DNA from: Collinsella aerofaciens
Lineage (GTDB): Bacteria; Actinomycetota; Coriobacteriia; Coriobacteriales; Coriobacteriaceae
Direction of reading: 5' to 3'
Assembly (NCBI RefSeq): GCF_901212495.1
Contig: NZ_CAAKNY010000010.1
Location: 1-16,396 of the forward strand
Length of the DNA: 16,396 nucleotides
In this document: one piece after another, positions 7,354 through 13,517 of the stretch
How positions within the stretch are numbered: the stretch's first letter is position 1
Layout of the letters: each line of letters opens with the position of its first letter
Notes under the pieces: model-generated
What the model saw: the letters and a program-made list of their open reading frames with translations, nothing else
What the model was told of the DNA's origin: nothing
The model's database searches: none
Position numbers and translations under genes: made by a program

Positions 7354-7893
7354 TTAGCTAAAGAGGGGCTTTATGGCCGAGAGGTAGTCTTTGGCGACGT
7401 CGGCCTTATCTGCTTGGAAGTTGTGCCAGGCCCACCATTGGACCATTCCTACGAAGCTTGAGGCTATGTGGTGTAGCAGGAAGCTGCGGTCCATGGTGGC
7501 GGCGGGGCCGTTTGAGTCGGTAGGGACGGTTTCGGCCGCGCGCGACATGATGGTCTTGCGTAAACAGTCGGCGAAGACGCGTGAGCCGGCGCCGGCTACG
7601 AGGGCTCGAACGCCCTGGCGGCGCTCCCAGAGGTTGTTGAGGATATGCTCGACCTGCACGAGTGGGTCGTCGAGCGGTGTGCCATCGTCGTCGAGGGCAT
7701 GGGTGCAGATGTCGTTCACGAGCTCGGACAGTAGGTCTTCTTTGCTCTTAAAGAGGCCGTAGAATGTCGCGCGGCCTACGTGAGCGCGCGCGATGATGTC
7801 GCCGACGGTGATCTTGCCGTAGTCCTCTTCGCGAAGGAGCTCGGAAAACGCCGTGACAATAGCGGCACGGCTTTTGGTTTTGCGGGCATCCAT
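7354..7893 (-). CDS. TetR-family transcriptional regulator
   Basis: A 179-residue TetR-type repressor. The N-terminal DNA-binding domain is clear: KITVGDIIARAHVGRATFYGLF (about residues 25-46) is the family helix-turn-helix ending in the typical FYxxFxSKEDLL. The C-terminal ligand-binding region is not assignable; it has a Trp-rich WWAWHNF stretch. The start is set at the ATG reading MDARKTKSRAA, 2 nt after the larC stop; an upstream in-frame ATG at 7923 would add 10 residues inside larC. Its position as the last gene of the larB-larC unit suggests control of lactate racemization genes. The known lar regulator LarR of L. plantarum is a Crp-family protein, so this would be a different wiring. 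The ligand is unknown; lactate is one guess. Confidence 0.9.
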   Translation of the reverse strand: MDARKTKSRAAIVTAFSELLREEDYGKITVGDIIARAHVGRATFYGLFKSKEDLLSELVNDICTHALDDDGTPLDDPLVQVEHILNNLWERRQGVRALVAGAGSRVFADCLRKTIMSRAAETVPTDSNGPAATMDRSFLLHHIASSFVGMVQWWAWHNFQADKADVAKDYLSAIKPLFS

Positions 7894-7895
7894 GG

Positions 7896-8813
7896 CTATG
7901 CATCTACGTGAACCAGCAGGCAACGGAGCGTGCCGGAGCAGCCCTCGTAGGGGCGCTTACCGGCGCCGTAGCCGACGGCCTCGATGCGGTAGCGGGCCGG
8001 CAGGTGCTCGGACGTGCGCAGTGCGGCGACGATGGCGGCGCCCGTGGGCGTCACGAGCTCGCCGGCGACCGGTGCGGGCGTGAGGGCGATATTGCCTGCT
8101 TGGCATAGGTTGACGACGGCGGGCACCGGGATGGGCATAAGGCCGTGGGCACAGTGGATGGTGCCGTGACCCTCGGAGAGAGACTCGACGACAATATCCT
8201 CGATGCCCAGGTCATCGAGGCAGATGGCGACCGAGCAGATGTCAACGATGGAATCGATGGCGCCTACCTCGTGGAACATGACGGTCTCGGGCGTTTTGCC
8301 GTGGGCCTTGGCCTCGGCGGCGGCAAGCGCGGTAAAGATGGCGAGCGCGCGATGCTTGGCACCATCGCTTAGCTGCGAGCCGTCGATGATGTCGGTGACG
8401 TCCGCCAAAGAACGGTGGTGATGATGGTGGACGTGATGATGGCCCTCGTGCTCATGGGCGTGGCCCTCATGGTCTTGCTCATGACAGTGCTCGTGTTTAT
8501 GCTCACCATGATCATGGTGGTGGTGCTCATGCTCATGTGTGTGCTCGGCAGCTGCTTCGTTGCCGTAGAGCCAGGCCATGTCGTGGTCGTGGTTCTCGAG
8601 CTCCTCTGCCAGCCGAACGTCAAAGTCGCAGGCGTCGATGCCATGCTTGTTTACGCGCGTAACGGCAATCTCAAAGCCGCCGACCGGAAGCGTGGCGAGC
8701 TGCTCGCGCAGATGCTCCTCGCCGGCGCCCAGGTCGAGCAGGGCCGCGACGGTCATGTCGCCGCTGATGCCCGAGGTGCCGTCGATGACAAGCGTGTGCT
8801 GATGGTTGGACAT
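7896..8813 (-). CDS. larC: LarC, N-terminal (LarC1) part only, with long His-rich loop
   Basis: LarC inserts nickel into the lactate racemase cofactor using CTP (pyridinium-bisthiocarboxylate nickel insertion). The N-terminal IDGTSGISGDM and AALLDLG stretches, FHEVGAIDSIVDI, CAHGLMPIPVPAV and TPTGAAIVAAL identify the family. Residues 91-133 contain 24 histidines, a probable metal-binding loop. The 305-residue protein ends in YGAGKRPYEGCSGTLRCLL-VHVDA, where LarC1 normally ends. The C-terminal LarC2 domain, which in studied LarC binds CTP, is missing. In L. plantarum, LarC1 and LarC2 are joined by ribosomal frameshifting, but here no LarC2-like sequence follows in any frame; tetR starts 2 nt later. 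LarC2 may be encoded elsewhere, or lost. AAGGAG upstream overlaps the end of larB, so translation is probably coupled. Confidence 0.9.
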   Translation of the reverse strand: MSNHQHTLVIDGTSGISGDMTVAALLDLGAGEEHLREQLATLPVGGFEIAVTRVNKHGIDACDFDVRLAEELENHDHDMAWLYGNEAAAEHTHEHEHHHHDHGEHKHEHCHEQDHEGHAHEHEGHHHVHHHHHRSLADVTDIIDGSQLSDGAKHRALAIFTALAAAEAKAHGKTPETVMFHEVGAIDSIVDICSVAICLDDLGIEDIVVESLSEGHGTIHCAHGLMPIPVPAVVNLCQAGNIALTPAPVAGELVTPTGAAIVAALRTSEHLPARYRIEAVGYGAGKRPYEGCSGTLRCLLVHVDA

Positions 8814-8823
8814 GAAATGCTCC

Positions 8824-9606
8824 TTAGCAGGCGCAGGACGTGCCGGCGCTCAGATGATTGATAAGACTTGCCTGATAGGCGGCGCCGAAGCCGTTGTCGA
8901 TGTTGACGACCGAAACGCCGCTGGCGCAGGAGTTGAGCATGGCGAGCAGTGCGGCCACGCCGCCAAAGCTCGCGCCATAGCCCACGCTGGTGGGGACGGC
9001 GATGACCGGACAGCTCACAAGGCCTCCGATGACGCTCGCCAGGGCGCCTTCCATACCGGCGATGGCGATGATCACCTGCGCCTGGGCAAGTTCCTCAGCA
9101 TGAGCGAGCAGGCGGTGCAGGCCGGCGACACCCACGTCGTAGAGGCGATCGACCTCGTTGCCGTAGAACTCGGCCGTCAGTGCCGCCTCTTCGGCGACGG
9201 GCAGGTCGCTCGTGCCGGCGCAGGCGACGACAACGCGTCCGTTGCCGGTGGGGGAGGGCTTGCCACCAACCAGGGCGAGCTGGGCATCCGGGGCATATCC
9301 CAGGTCAATGTCATTGCCAAGAAGCTCAGCGGTGCGCGCTGCTTTTTCGGCATCCAAGCGTGTGACCAGGATGCGCTCCTGGCCTGCATCGAGCAATGCT
9401 TTGATAATGGCGGCAATTTGCTCGGCGGTTTTACCGGCACCGTAGACAACCTCACCGGCCCCCTGGCGCACTCCGCGCGAAAGATCGAGCTGCGCAAAGC
9501 CCAAATCGGCGGTTGGAGCCGTCTGGATGCGCGTAAGGGCGTCGGCCGGGGTGACTGTTCCGCCGGCAACATCGCTCAGCAGCTGCTCAAGATCTCGCTT
9601 ATCCAT
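8824..9606 (-). CDS. larB: LarB, pyridinium-3,5-biscarboxylate mononucleotide synthase
   Basis: Catalyses the first step of nickel-pincer cofactor synthesis: carboxylation and hydrolysis of nicotinic acid adenine dinucleotide to pyridinium-3,5-biscarboxylic acid mononucleotide. The C-terminal half resembles the PurE/AIR-carboxylase fold: VVVACAGTSDLPVAEEA, the GMEGALASVIGGL stretch and PTSVGYGASFGGVAALL-MLNSCA are the conserved LarB blocks. The 260-residue length fits the family (about 250). The start is the ATG at 9606 (MDKRDLEQLL), with AAGGGA 8 nt upstream; an upstream ATG at 9639 adds 11 residues and lacks support. The C-terminus ends in TSCAC, whose cysteines have no known role here. larC begins 10 nt downstream. 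A paired inverted repeat (9631-9713) precedes the gene and is a candidate operator. Confidence 0.95.
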   Translation of the reverse strand: MDKRDLEQLLSDVAGGTVTPADALTRIQTAPTADLGFAQLDLSRGVRQGAGEVVYGAGKTAEQIAAIIKALLDAGQERILVTRLDAEKAARTAELLGNDIDLGYAPDAQLALVGGKPSPTGNGRVVVACAGTSDLPVAEEAALTAEFYGNEVDRLYDVGVAGLHRLLAHAEELAQAQVIIAIAGMEGALASVIGGLVSCPVIAVPTSVGYGASFGGVAALLAMLNSCASGVSVVNIDNGFGAAYQASLINHLSAGTSCAC

Positions 9607-9630
9607 ATATGTTCCCTTCGACGGCGCAAA

Positions 9631-9713
9631 GTCTAACACTCAAAGGGGATGTTTCCGAACACTAAGACAAAATTGTTCGGAAACTATAGGACAGACTGAT
9701 TCAATTGTTAGAC
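9631..9713. promoter_or_regulatory. Nested palindromes upstream of larB (candidate operator)
   Basis: GTTTCCGAACA (9651-9661) and TGTTCGGAAAC (9674-9684) form a perfect 11-bp inverted repeat with a 12-bp spacer. An outer pair, GTCTAACA (9631-9638) and TGTTAGAC (9706-9713), brackets it. TATAGT (minus strand, about 9683-9688) is a possible -10 box overlapping the inner palindrome. There is no T-run, so a terminator for serB is unlikely. A repressor site for the downstream TetR protein is the simplest reading. Confidence 0.5.
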
Positions 9714-9720
9714 GGATCGG

Positions 9721-10356
9721 CTAGTCACGCAGGATGATGTCCATGGCGAGCATCAGGTTGCGCTCGTCGATGGCAAACGGAGCGGCTTCGCGCGTCTTGG
9801 GCTTGGCGCAAAAAGCGATGCCCGTGCCCGCGGCCTGGATCATGGGGATGTCGTTTGCCCCGTCGCCAATAGCGACCGTGTGGGCCATGTCGACGCCGCA
9901 CTCAACTGCCCAGTCCAGCAGCTGGATGAGCTTGGACTCCTTGGTCACAATGTCGGCGGCCAACTTACCGGTGAGCTTGCCGTCCACGACTTCCAGGCGG
10001 TTGGCCAGGCAAAAATCGATGCCCGCGGCGGCCACGATCTTGTCAGCGACCTCGTGGAAGCCGCCGCTCACCACGCCGACCTTCCAGCCCTTGCTGTGTG
10101 CCGAGCGCACAAGCTCCAACGCGCCGGGGGTAAATGTCACGCGCTCAAAGGCGCGCTCGAACACGCTCTCGTCCAGGCCGGCGAGCAGCCCCACGCGCTC
10201 CACGAGCGCTTGCTTAAAGTCCAGCTCGCCGCGCATGGCGCGTTCGGTGATCTGTGCCACCTGCCCACCCACGCCGGCCTCTTCGCCCAACAGGTCGATG
10301 ACCTCCTGGTTGATGAGGGTGGAGTCGATATCCATAACGATGAGGCGTGCAGTCAT
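9721..10356 (-). CDS. serB: Phosphoserine phosphatase
   Basis: Removes phosphate from O-phospho-L-serine, the last step of serine synthesis. The 211-residue protein is a HAD-superfamily phosphatase with all motifs: DIDST (Asp9 nucleophile, Asp11 acid/base), the RGELDFKQALVERVGLL substrate-cap region, VVSGGF (Ser97), a lysine near 139-142, and GDGANDIPM (164-172). Homologues often carry an ACT domain at the N-terminus; this one has only the catalytic domain. The ATG at 10356 has GGAAAGG just upstream; an ATG at 10401 would add 15 unlikely residues. It is divergent from aspS and lies 114 nt upstream of larB, with palindromes in between, so co-transcription with larB is uncertain. Confidence 0.94.
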   Translation of the reverse strand: MTARLIVMDIDSTLINQEVIDLLGEEAGVGGQVAQITERAMRGELDFKQALVERVGLLAGLDESVFERAFERVTFTPGALELVRSAHSKGWKVGVVSGGFHEVADKIVAAAGIDFCLANRLEVVDGKLTGKLAADIVTKESKLIQLLDWAVECGVDMAHTVAIGDGANDIPMIQAAGTGIAFCAKPKTREAAPFAIDERNLMLAMDIILRD

Positions 10357-10391
10357 GACGGGCCTTTCCAGGTGCTGTTTTATTGGGGCAC

Positions 10392-10397
10392 ATTGTC
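10392..10397 (-). promoter_or_regulatory. Possible serB -10 box
   Basis: Read on the minus strand, GTGCGACAATG contains GACAAT about 36 nt upstream of the serB ATG and resembles the GTGCC-TATAATG form seen at hisS and ppc. No -35 is clear. Confidence 0.3.
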
Positions 10398-10504
10398 GCA
10401 CGTGACGAGCGCGGGCGGGTGCCGCGGCGCGTCGATTGTTTCGTCTCCGTCAAGTCTTTGGGCGGGAGCCACTTTTTCGCGGCACATCGGCACGGGTGCG
10501 ATAA

Positions 10505-10510
10505 GATAAT
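10505..10510 (+). promoter_or_regulatory. Possible aspS -10 box
   Basis: GATAAT within GTGCGATAAGATAATACG, about 100 nt upstream of the aspS ATG. The overlapping TAAGAT (10502-10507) is an alternative. No -35 matches well. Confidence 0.4.
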
Positions 10511-10549
10511 ACGCCATGTCTGGCTGCGCGGTTTACGCAGGCTGGGCAA

Positions 10550-10604
10550 ATCTGTACGACGCCGCCCGGAACGACACGGGGCGGCACAGATCCATAAAGG
10601 AGGA
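10550..10604 (+). promoter_or_regulatory. aspS leader hairpin and ribosome-binding site
   Basis: ATCTGT (10550-10555) pairs with ACAGAT (10586-10591). Inside, GCCGCCC (10561-10567) pairs with GGGCGGC (10579-10585), with a 5-nt bulge on the left. The strong AAAGGAGGA (10596-10604) follows 4 nt later. No T-box AGGGTGGNACCGCG sequence is present, so this is not a T-box leader. Confidence 0.45.
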
Positions 10605-10612
10605 TCACTGGT

Positions 10613-12400
10613 ATGAGCCAGACCCGTCCCATCGACGCGCATTCCATGCACACCCGTACCTGCGGTGAGCTTCGCCGCGAGAACGTGGGCGAAGAGGTTA
10701 CCCTCACCGGTTGGGTGAGCCGTCGCCGCGATCACGGCGGCCTTATCTTCTGCGATCTTCGCGACCGCGAGGGCATCACACAGCTTACCTTCGACCCCGA
10801 GCACTCCGACGGCGACGCCTTTAAGATCGCCGAGACCATGCGTCCCGAGTGGCCCATCAAGATTCACGGCGTCGTGCGCGCCCGTGGTGAGGAGACCACC
10901 AACGCCAAGCTCGCGACCGGCGAGATCGAGGTCCTGACCGACCACGCCGAGGTGCTCAACACGTCCGTCACCCCGCCGTTCCAGATCGAGGACGGCATCG
11001 AGACCAGCGAGGACACCCGCCTGCGCTATCGCTATCTGGACCTCCGTCGTCCCGAGATGATGGCCAACCTCAAGCTGCGCTCCGACTTCACCTTTGCCAT
11101 TCGCGAGGCGCTGCACAACCGTGAGTTCATGGAGGTCGAGACGCCCTCCCTGTTCAAGTCCACGCCCGAGGGCGCCCGCGACTTCATCGTTCCCAGCCGC
11201 ATCCAGCCGGGCAACTTCTACGCCCTGCCGCAGTCCCCGCAGCTCCTGAAGCAGCTGCTCATGGTCGGTGGCGTCGAGCGCTACTACCAGGTTGCCAAGT
11301 GCTTCCGCGACGAGGACCTGCGCGCCGACCGTCAGCCCGAGTTCACCCAGGTCGATATCGAGATGGCCTTCGTGGACCAGAACGATGTCATGAGCGCGCT
11401 CGAGGAGGTCCTGTCCGATGCTTTCGGCCGCATGGGTGTCGAGATGCCCACGCCGCTGCGTCGCATGGACTACTGGGAGGCCATGGACACCTATGGCTCC
11501 GACAAGCCCGATACTCGCTACGGTATGCACCTGGTCGACCTGACCGACGTGTTTGCCAACTCCAAGTTCAAGGTCTTTGCGACTGCCGCAAACGAGGAGG
11601 GCTCTGTCGTCAAGGCCATCAACGCTAAGGGCGCCGGTGCCTGGGCACGTGCCAAGATCGATAAGCTCGCCGGCGTGGCCTCCACGTTTGGCGCCAAGGG
11701 CCTGGCTTGGATCGCTTTCCGCGAGGACGGCTCCATCAACAGCCCCATCGTCAAGTTCTTCTCGGACGAGGAGATGGCCGCTCTGCGCGAGCGCATGGAC
11801 GTCGAGCCCGGCGACCTTGTGATGTTCGCCGCCGGCCCGCGCCTGCTTTCTGACGAGATTCTGGGCGGCATGCGTTCGCACATGGCCAATGCGCTCGAGA
11901 TCAAGCGCGAGGGTCACGACTTCCTGTGGGTCGTCAACTTCCCGCTGTTCCATTGGGACGAGGATCGCAAGGCTTACGCTGCCGAGCACCAGCCGTTTAC
12001 CCTGCCGACCGAGACCGATATCGCCAAGATTGAGGCCGATCCGCTGGCAGCCGGTTCGTGCACCTACGACTTTGTCATGGACGGCTTTGAGGCCGGCGGC
12101 GGCGGTATGCGTATCCACAACGCCGGGATGCAGATGTCCATGCTCAAGCTCCTGGGCTTTACCGAGGAGCGCGCCGAGTCGCAGTTCGGCTTCCTCATGG
12201 AGGCGCTCAAGTTTGGTGCGCCCCCGATGGGCGGTTTTGCCCTGGGTCTGGACCGCGTGTGCATGCTGCTTACCGGCTCCGATTCCATCCGCGACGTCAT
12301 GGCGTTCCCCAAGACGGCCAGCGGCTCCGACCTCATGTCGGGCGCCCCGAGTGCCGTTAGTGGCGCCCAGCTCAAGGACGTCAGCCTGCGCCTGATGTAG
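10613..12400 (+). CDS. aspS: Aspartyl-tRNA synthetase (bacterial type)
   Basis: Charges tRNA-Asp. The 595-residue protein has the bacterial-type layout: an N-terminal OB-fold anticodon domain (GWVSRRRDHGGLIF near 33-46), the class II core with motif 2 FRDEDLRADRQPEFTQ, the bacterial GAD insertion in the middle, and motif 3 GFALGLDRVCMLLTG followed by SIRDVMAFPK. A strong AAAGGAGGA supports the ATG at 10613. The His41 in RRDHGG, where E. coli has Leu, is a feature of non-discriminating AspRS enzymes that also charge tRNA-Asn. If so, this organism would need GatCAB to make Asn-tRNA. It is transcribed away from serB and ends at a strong terminator. Confidence 0.97.
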   Translation: MSQTRPIDAHSMHTRTCGELRRENVGEEVTLTGWVSRRRDHGGLIFCDLRDREGITQLTFDPEHSDGDAFKIAETMRPEWPIKIHGVVRARGEETTNAKLATGEIEVLTDHAEVLNTSVTPPFQIEDGIETSEDTRLRYRYLDLRRPEMMANLKLRSDFTFAIREALHNREFMEVETPSLFKSTPEGARDFIVPSRIQPGNFYALPQSPQLLKQLLMVGGVERYYQVAKCFRDEDLRADRQPEFTQVDIEMAFVDQNDVMSALEEVLSDAFGRMGVEMPTPLRRMDYWEAMDTYGSDKPDTRYGMHLVDLTDVFANSKFKVFATAANEEGSVVKAINAKGAGAWARAKIDKLAGVASTFGAKGLAWIAFREDGSINSPIVKFFSDEEMAALRERMDVEPGDLVMFAAGPRLLSDEILGGMRSHMANALEIKREGHDFLWVVNFPLFHWDEDRKAYAAEHQPFTLPTETDIAKIEADPLAAGSCTYDFVMDGFEAGGGGMRIHNAGMQMSMLKLLGFTEERAESQFGFLMEALKFGAPPMGGFALGLDRVCMLLTGSDSIRDVMAFPKTASGSDLMSGAPSAVSGAQLKDVSLRLM

Positions 12401-12423
12401 GCAAGCGGCTACATAGTGCCCAC

Positions 12424-12459
12424 AACGAGGGAAGGACGCGTACCTTCCCTCGTTTTTTG
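12424..12459 (+). terminator. aspS terminator
   Basis: AACGAGGGAAGG (12424-12435) pairs perfectly with CCTTCCCTCGTT (12443-12454) around a 7-nt loop. A run of six T's follows (12453-12458). Confidence 0.9.
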
Positions 12460-12485
12460 TGGGACGGGGGTGTGCGCCGGTAACG

Positions 12486-12491
12486 TACAAT
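12486..12491 (+). promoter_or_regulatory. Probable HPr-gene -10 box
   Basis: TACAAT lies 54 nt upstream of the ATG at 12546, just after the aspS terminator. No good -35 is visible. Confidence 0.4.
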
Positions 12492-12545
12492 AGCTACCAC
12501 GTGGCTGGGTTTGCCGGCCGAATGTGCGATGTCGTGGGAGGGGAC

Positions 12546-12794
12546 ATGGTCGAGTTCACGAAGACGATTAAAGATCCGTTGGGACTGCATGCCCGCCCGG
12601 TCGCGCTGCTCTACGACATCATCGCCAAGCATCGTAGCGACGTGTCGGTCAGCATCGGCGACCGCCATACCGACGGTCGCGACGTGATGGGCCTCATGGC
12701 TCTCTATGGCGACTGCGGCGAGGACATCATCTTCCGCGTTTCGGGCGTAGACGAGGCTTCCTGCGTTACGTCGATCAGAAATCTCTCGCTCTAA
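12546..12794 (+). CDS. ptsH: HPr-family phosphocarrier with Asp at position 46
   Basis: HPr passes phosphate from enzyme I to sugar-specific EIIA proteins; in Gram-positives its Ser46 is also phosphorylated by HPr kinase to signal catabolite repression. The 82-residue protein has GLHARPVA with the phospho-accepting His15 at exactly the canonical position. The Ser46 region, normally KSIMGVMSL, reads GRDVMGLMAL, with Asp46 replacing Ser. Asp46 mimics phosphoserine in laboratory variants of B. subtilis HPr. It is therefore neither ordinary HPr nor Crh, which lacks His15. The start at 12546 follows GGGAGGGG; an upstream in-frame ATG at 12459 lies in the aspS terminator and is rejected. It stands alone between two terminators, with no ptsI nearby. 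Confidence 0.92.
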   Translation: MVEFTKTIKDPLGLHARPVALLYDIIAKHRSDVSVSIGDRHTDGRDVMGLMALYGDCGEDIIFRVSGVDEASCVTSIRNLSL

Positions 12795-12805
12795 GCATGA
12801 CAGGG

Positions 12806-12839
12806 CGCGGCAAAGGACAGCTCTTTGCCGCGTCTTTTT
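12806..12839 (+). terminator. HPr-gene terminator
   Basis: CGCGGCAAAG (12806-12815) pairs with CTTTGCCGCG (12823-12832), with a 7-nt loop and TCTTTTT following. It begins 11 nt after the HPr stop. Confidence 0.9.
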
Positions 12840-12886
12840 GTTTCGTATAGGAAACTTTTTCGAAATCTGAATAGGGACCCTTTCCA

Positions 12887-12940
12887 AAAAGTTAACCACG
12901 TGCTAGTTTACTAAAGCGAACATAGACGTGGTTAACTTTT
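12887..12940. promoter_or_regulatory. 15-bp inverted repeat upstream of feoA (candidate operator)
   Basis: AAAAGTTAACCACGT (12887-12901) and ACGTGGTTAACTTTT (12926-12940) are perfect inverted copies 24 bp apart. The spacer holds the small palindrome TAGTTTACTA. Another AACTTTTT occurs near 12853. A weak promoter (TTTCCA at 12881 and TAGTTT at 12904, 17-bp spacing) would overlap the left arm. The HPr gene already has its own terminator, so this is more likely a regulator site or a leader hairpin for the iron genes. Confidence 0.5.
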
Positions 12941-12982
12941 ATCGCGTCGATGTTGAGGACGAACTGACGTTAGGAGCCACTC

Positions 12983-13225
12983 ATGTCTTGTGGACCGCAG
13001 GTGCCGGCCATGCCACTTTCGATGGTAAAGGCGGGCGAAACCGTGCGCGTGTCTCGCGTAAAGGGCAATGAAGACATGAAACACCACCTCAAGGACCTCG
13101 GCTTTGTCGAGGGCAACGAGGTCCACGTGGTGAGCTCGAGTGGCGCCAATATCATCGTCACGGTGCTGGGCGCACGCTTTGGCATTGATTCCAAGGTGGC
13201 CATGCACATCATGACCGTCGGTTAG
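12983..13225 (+). CDS. feoA: FeoA family protein (first copy)
   Basis: A small SH3-like cytoplasmic protein of the ferrous iron system, thought to assist FeoB. The 80 residues contain the family pattern: KAGETVRVSRVKG, MKHHLKDLGFVEGNEVHVV and GARFGIDSKVAMHIMT (the hydrophobic C-terminal strand). It has a short N-terminal extension with Cys3 (MSCGPQVPAMP) that the second copy lacks. TTAGGAG 6 nt upstream supports the ATG. A second feoA follows after 40 nt. Confidence 0.9.
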   Translation: MSCGPQVPAMPLSMVKAGETVRVSRVKGNEDMKHHLKDLGFVEGNEVHVVSSSGANIIVTVLGARFGIDSKVAMHIMTVG

Positions 13226-13265
13226 TCGACGGTATTTCTGTACGCACTGAAAGGGGGACAAGTAA

Positions 13266-13487
13266 ATGAAGACGTTGGGTGACGTTAAGGTGGGCGAGAG
13301 CTCTACCATCGTCAAGCTTCACGGTGAGGGTGCGCTTCGTCGCCACCTTATGGACCTGGGGCTCATCAAGGGCACTTCGTTTAAGGTCGTGAAGGTTGCA
13401 CCGCTCGGTGATCCGATCGAGATCAACGTGCGCGGCTACGAGCTTTCCATTCGCAAGGAAGAGGCGGCCGTCGTCGAGGTCCAGTAA
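13266..13487 (+). CDS. feoA: FeoA family protein (second copy)
   Basis: A 73-residue FeoA: GDVKVGESSTIVKLHG, RRHLMDLGLIKGTSFKVVKVAPLGDP and RGYELSIRKEEAAVVEV match the family closely. The core PLGDPIEINVRGYELSIRKEEA is the classical FeoA form, so this copy may be the conventional FeoB partner. It is diverged from the first copy, so this is not a recent duplication. AAGGGGG precedes the ATG. feoB begins 122 nt downstream, after a region with its own candidate operator. Confidence 0.92.
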   Translation: MKTLGDVKVGESSTIVKLHGEGALRRHLMDLGLIKGTSFKVVKVAPLGDPIEINVRGYELSIRKEEAAVVEVQ

Positions 13488-13502
13488 GGGCTCCGGCGTA
13501 TA

Positions 13503-13516
13503 TTTCTGCAGATAAA
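13503..13516. repeat. Repeated 14-mer TTTCTGCAGATAAA, copy 1
   Basis: An exact copy recurs at 16370-16383. The core TCTGCAGA is palindromic. It abuts the DtxR-like box upstream of feoB. Function unknown. Confidence 0.5.
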
Positions 13517-13517
13517 G

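Noticed and set aside
6897..7361. Open frame overlapping the larD end and the nested element
   Set aside because: It is out of frame with larD, runs through a terminator, and has no ribosome-binding site.
7891..7960. Programmed frameshift joining larC to a LarC2 domain
   Set aside because: No slippery sequence is visible at the larC end and no LarC2-like sequence follows; the next frame is a clear TetR protein.
8415..8861. Hydrophobic Met/Val-rich frame opposite larC, looking like a small membrane protein
   Set aside because: It is the complement of the His codons (CAT/CAC read as ATG/GTG), so the apparent membrane helix is an artefact.
10402..10612. T-box riboswitch upstream of aspS
   Set aside because: The conserved T-box sequence and a terminator/antiterminator pair are absent.
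10516..10672. Short upstream open frame in the aspS leader containing Asp codons, as in an attenuator peptide
   Set aside because: It has no ribosome-binding site, overlaps the aspS start, and its Asp codons are scattered. No attenuator stem set accompanies it.
10214..12490. Long open frame antisense to aspS (about 758 codons)
   Set aside because: Shadow of aspS that runs through serB and the shared promoter region; no recognisable motif.
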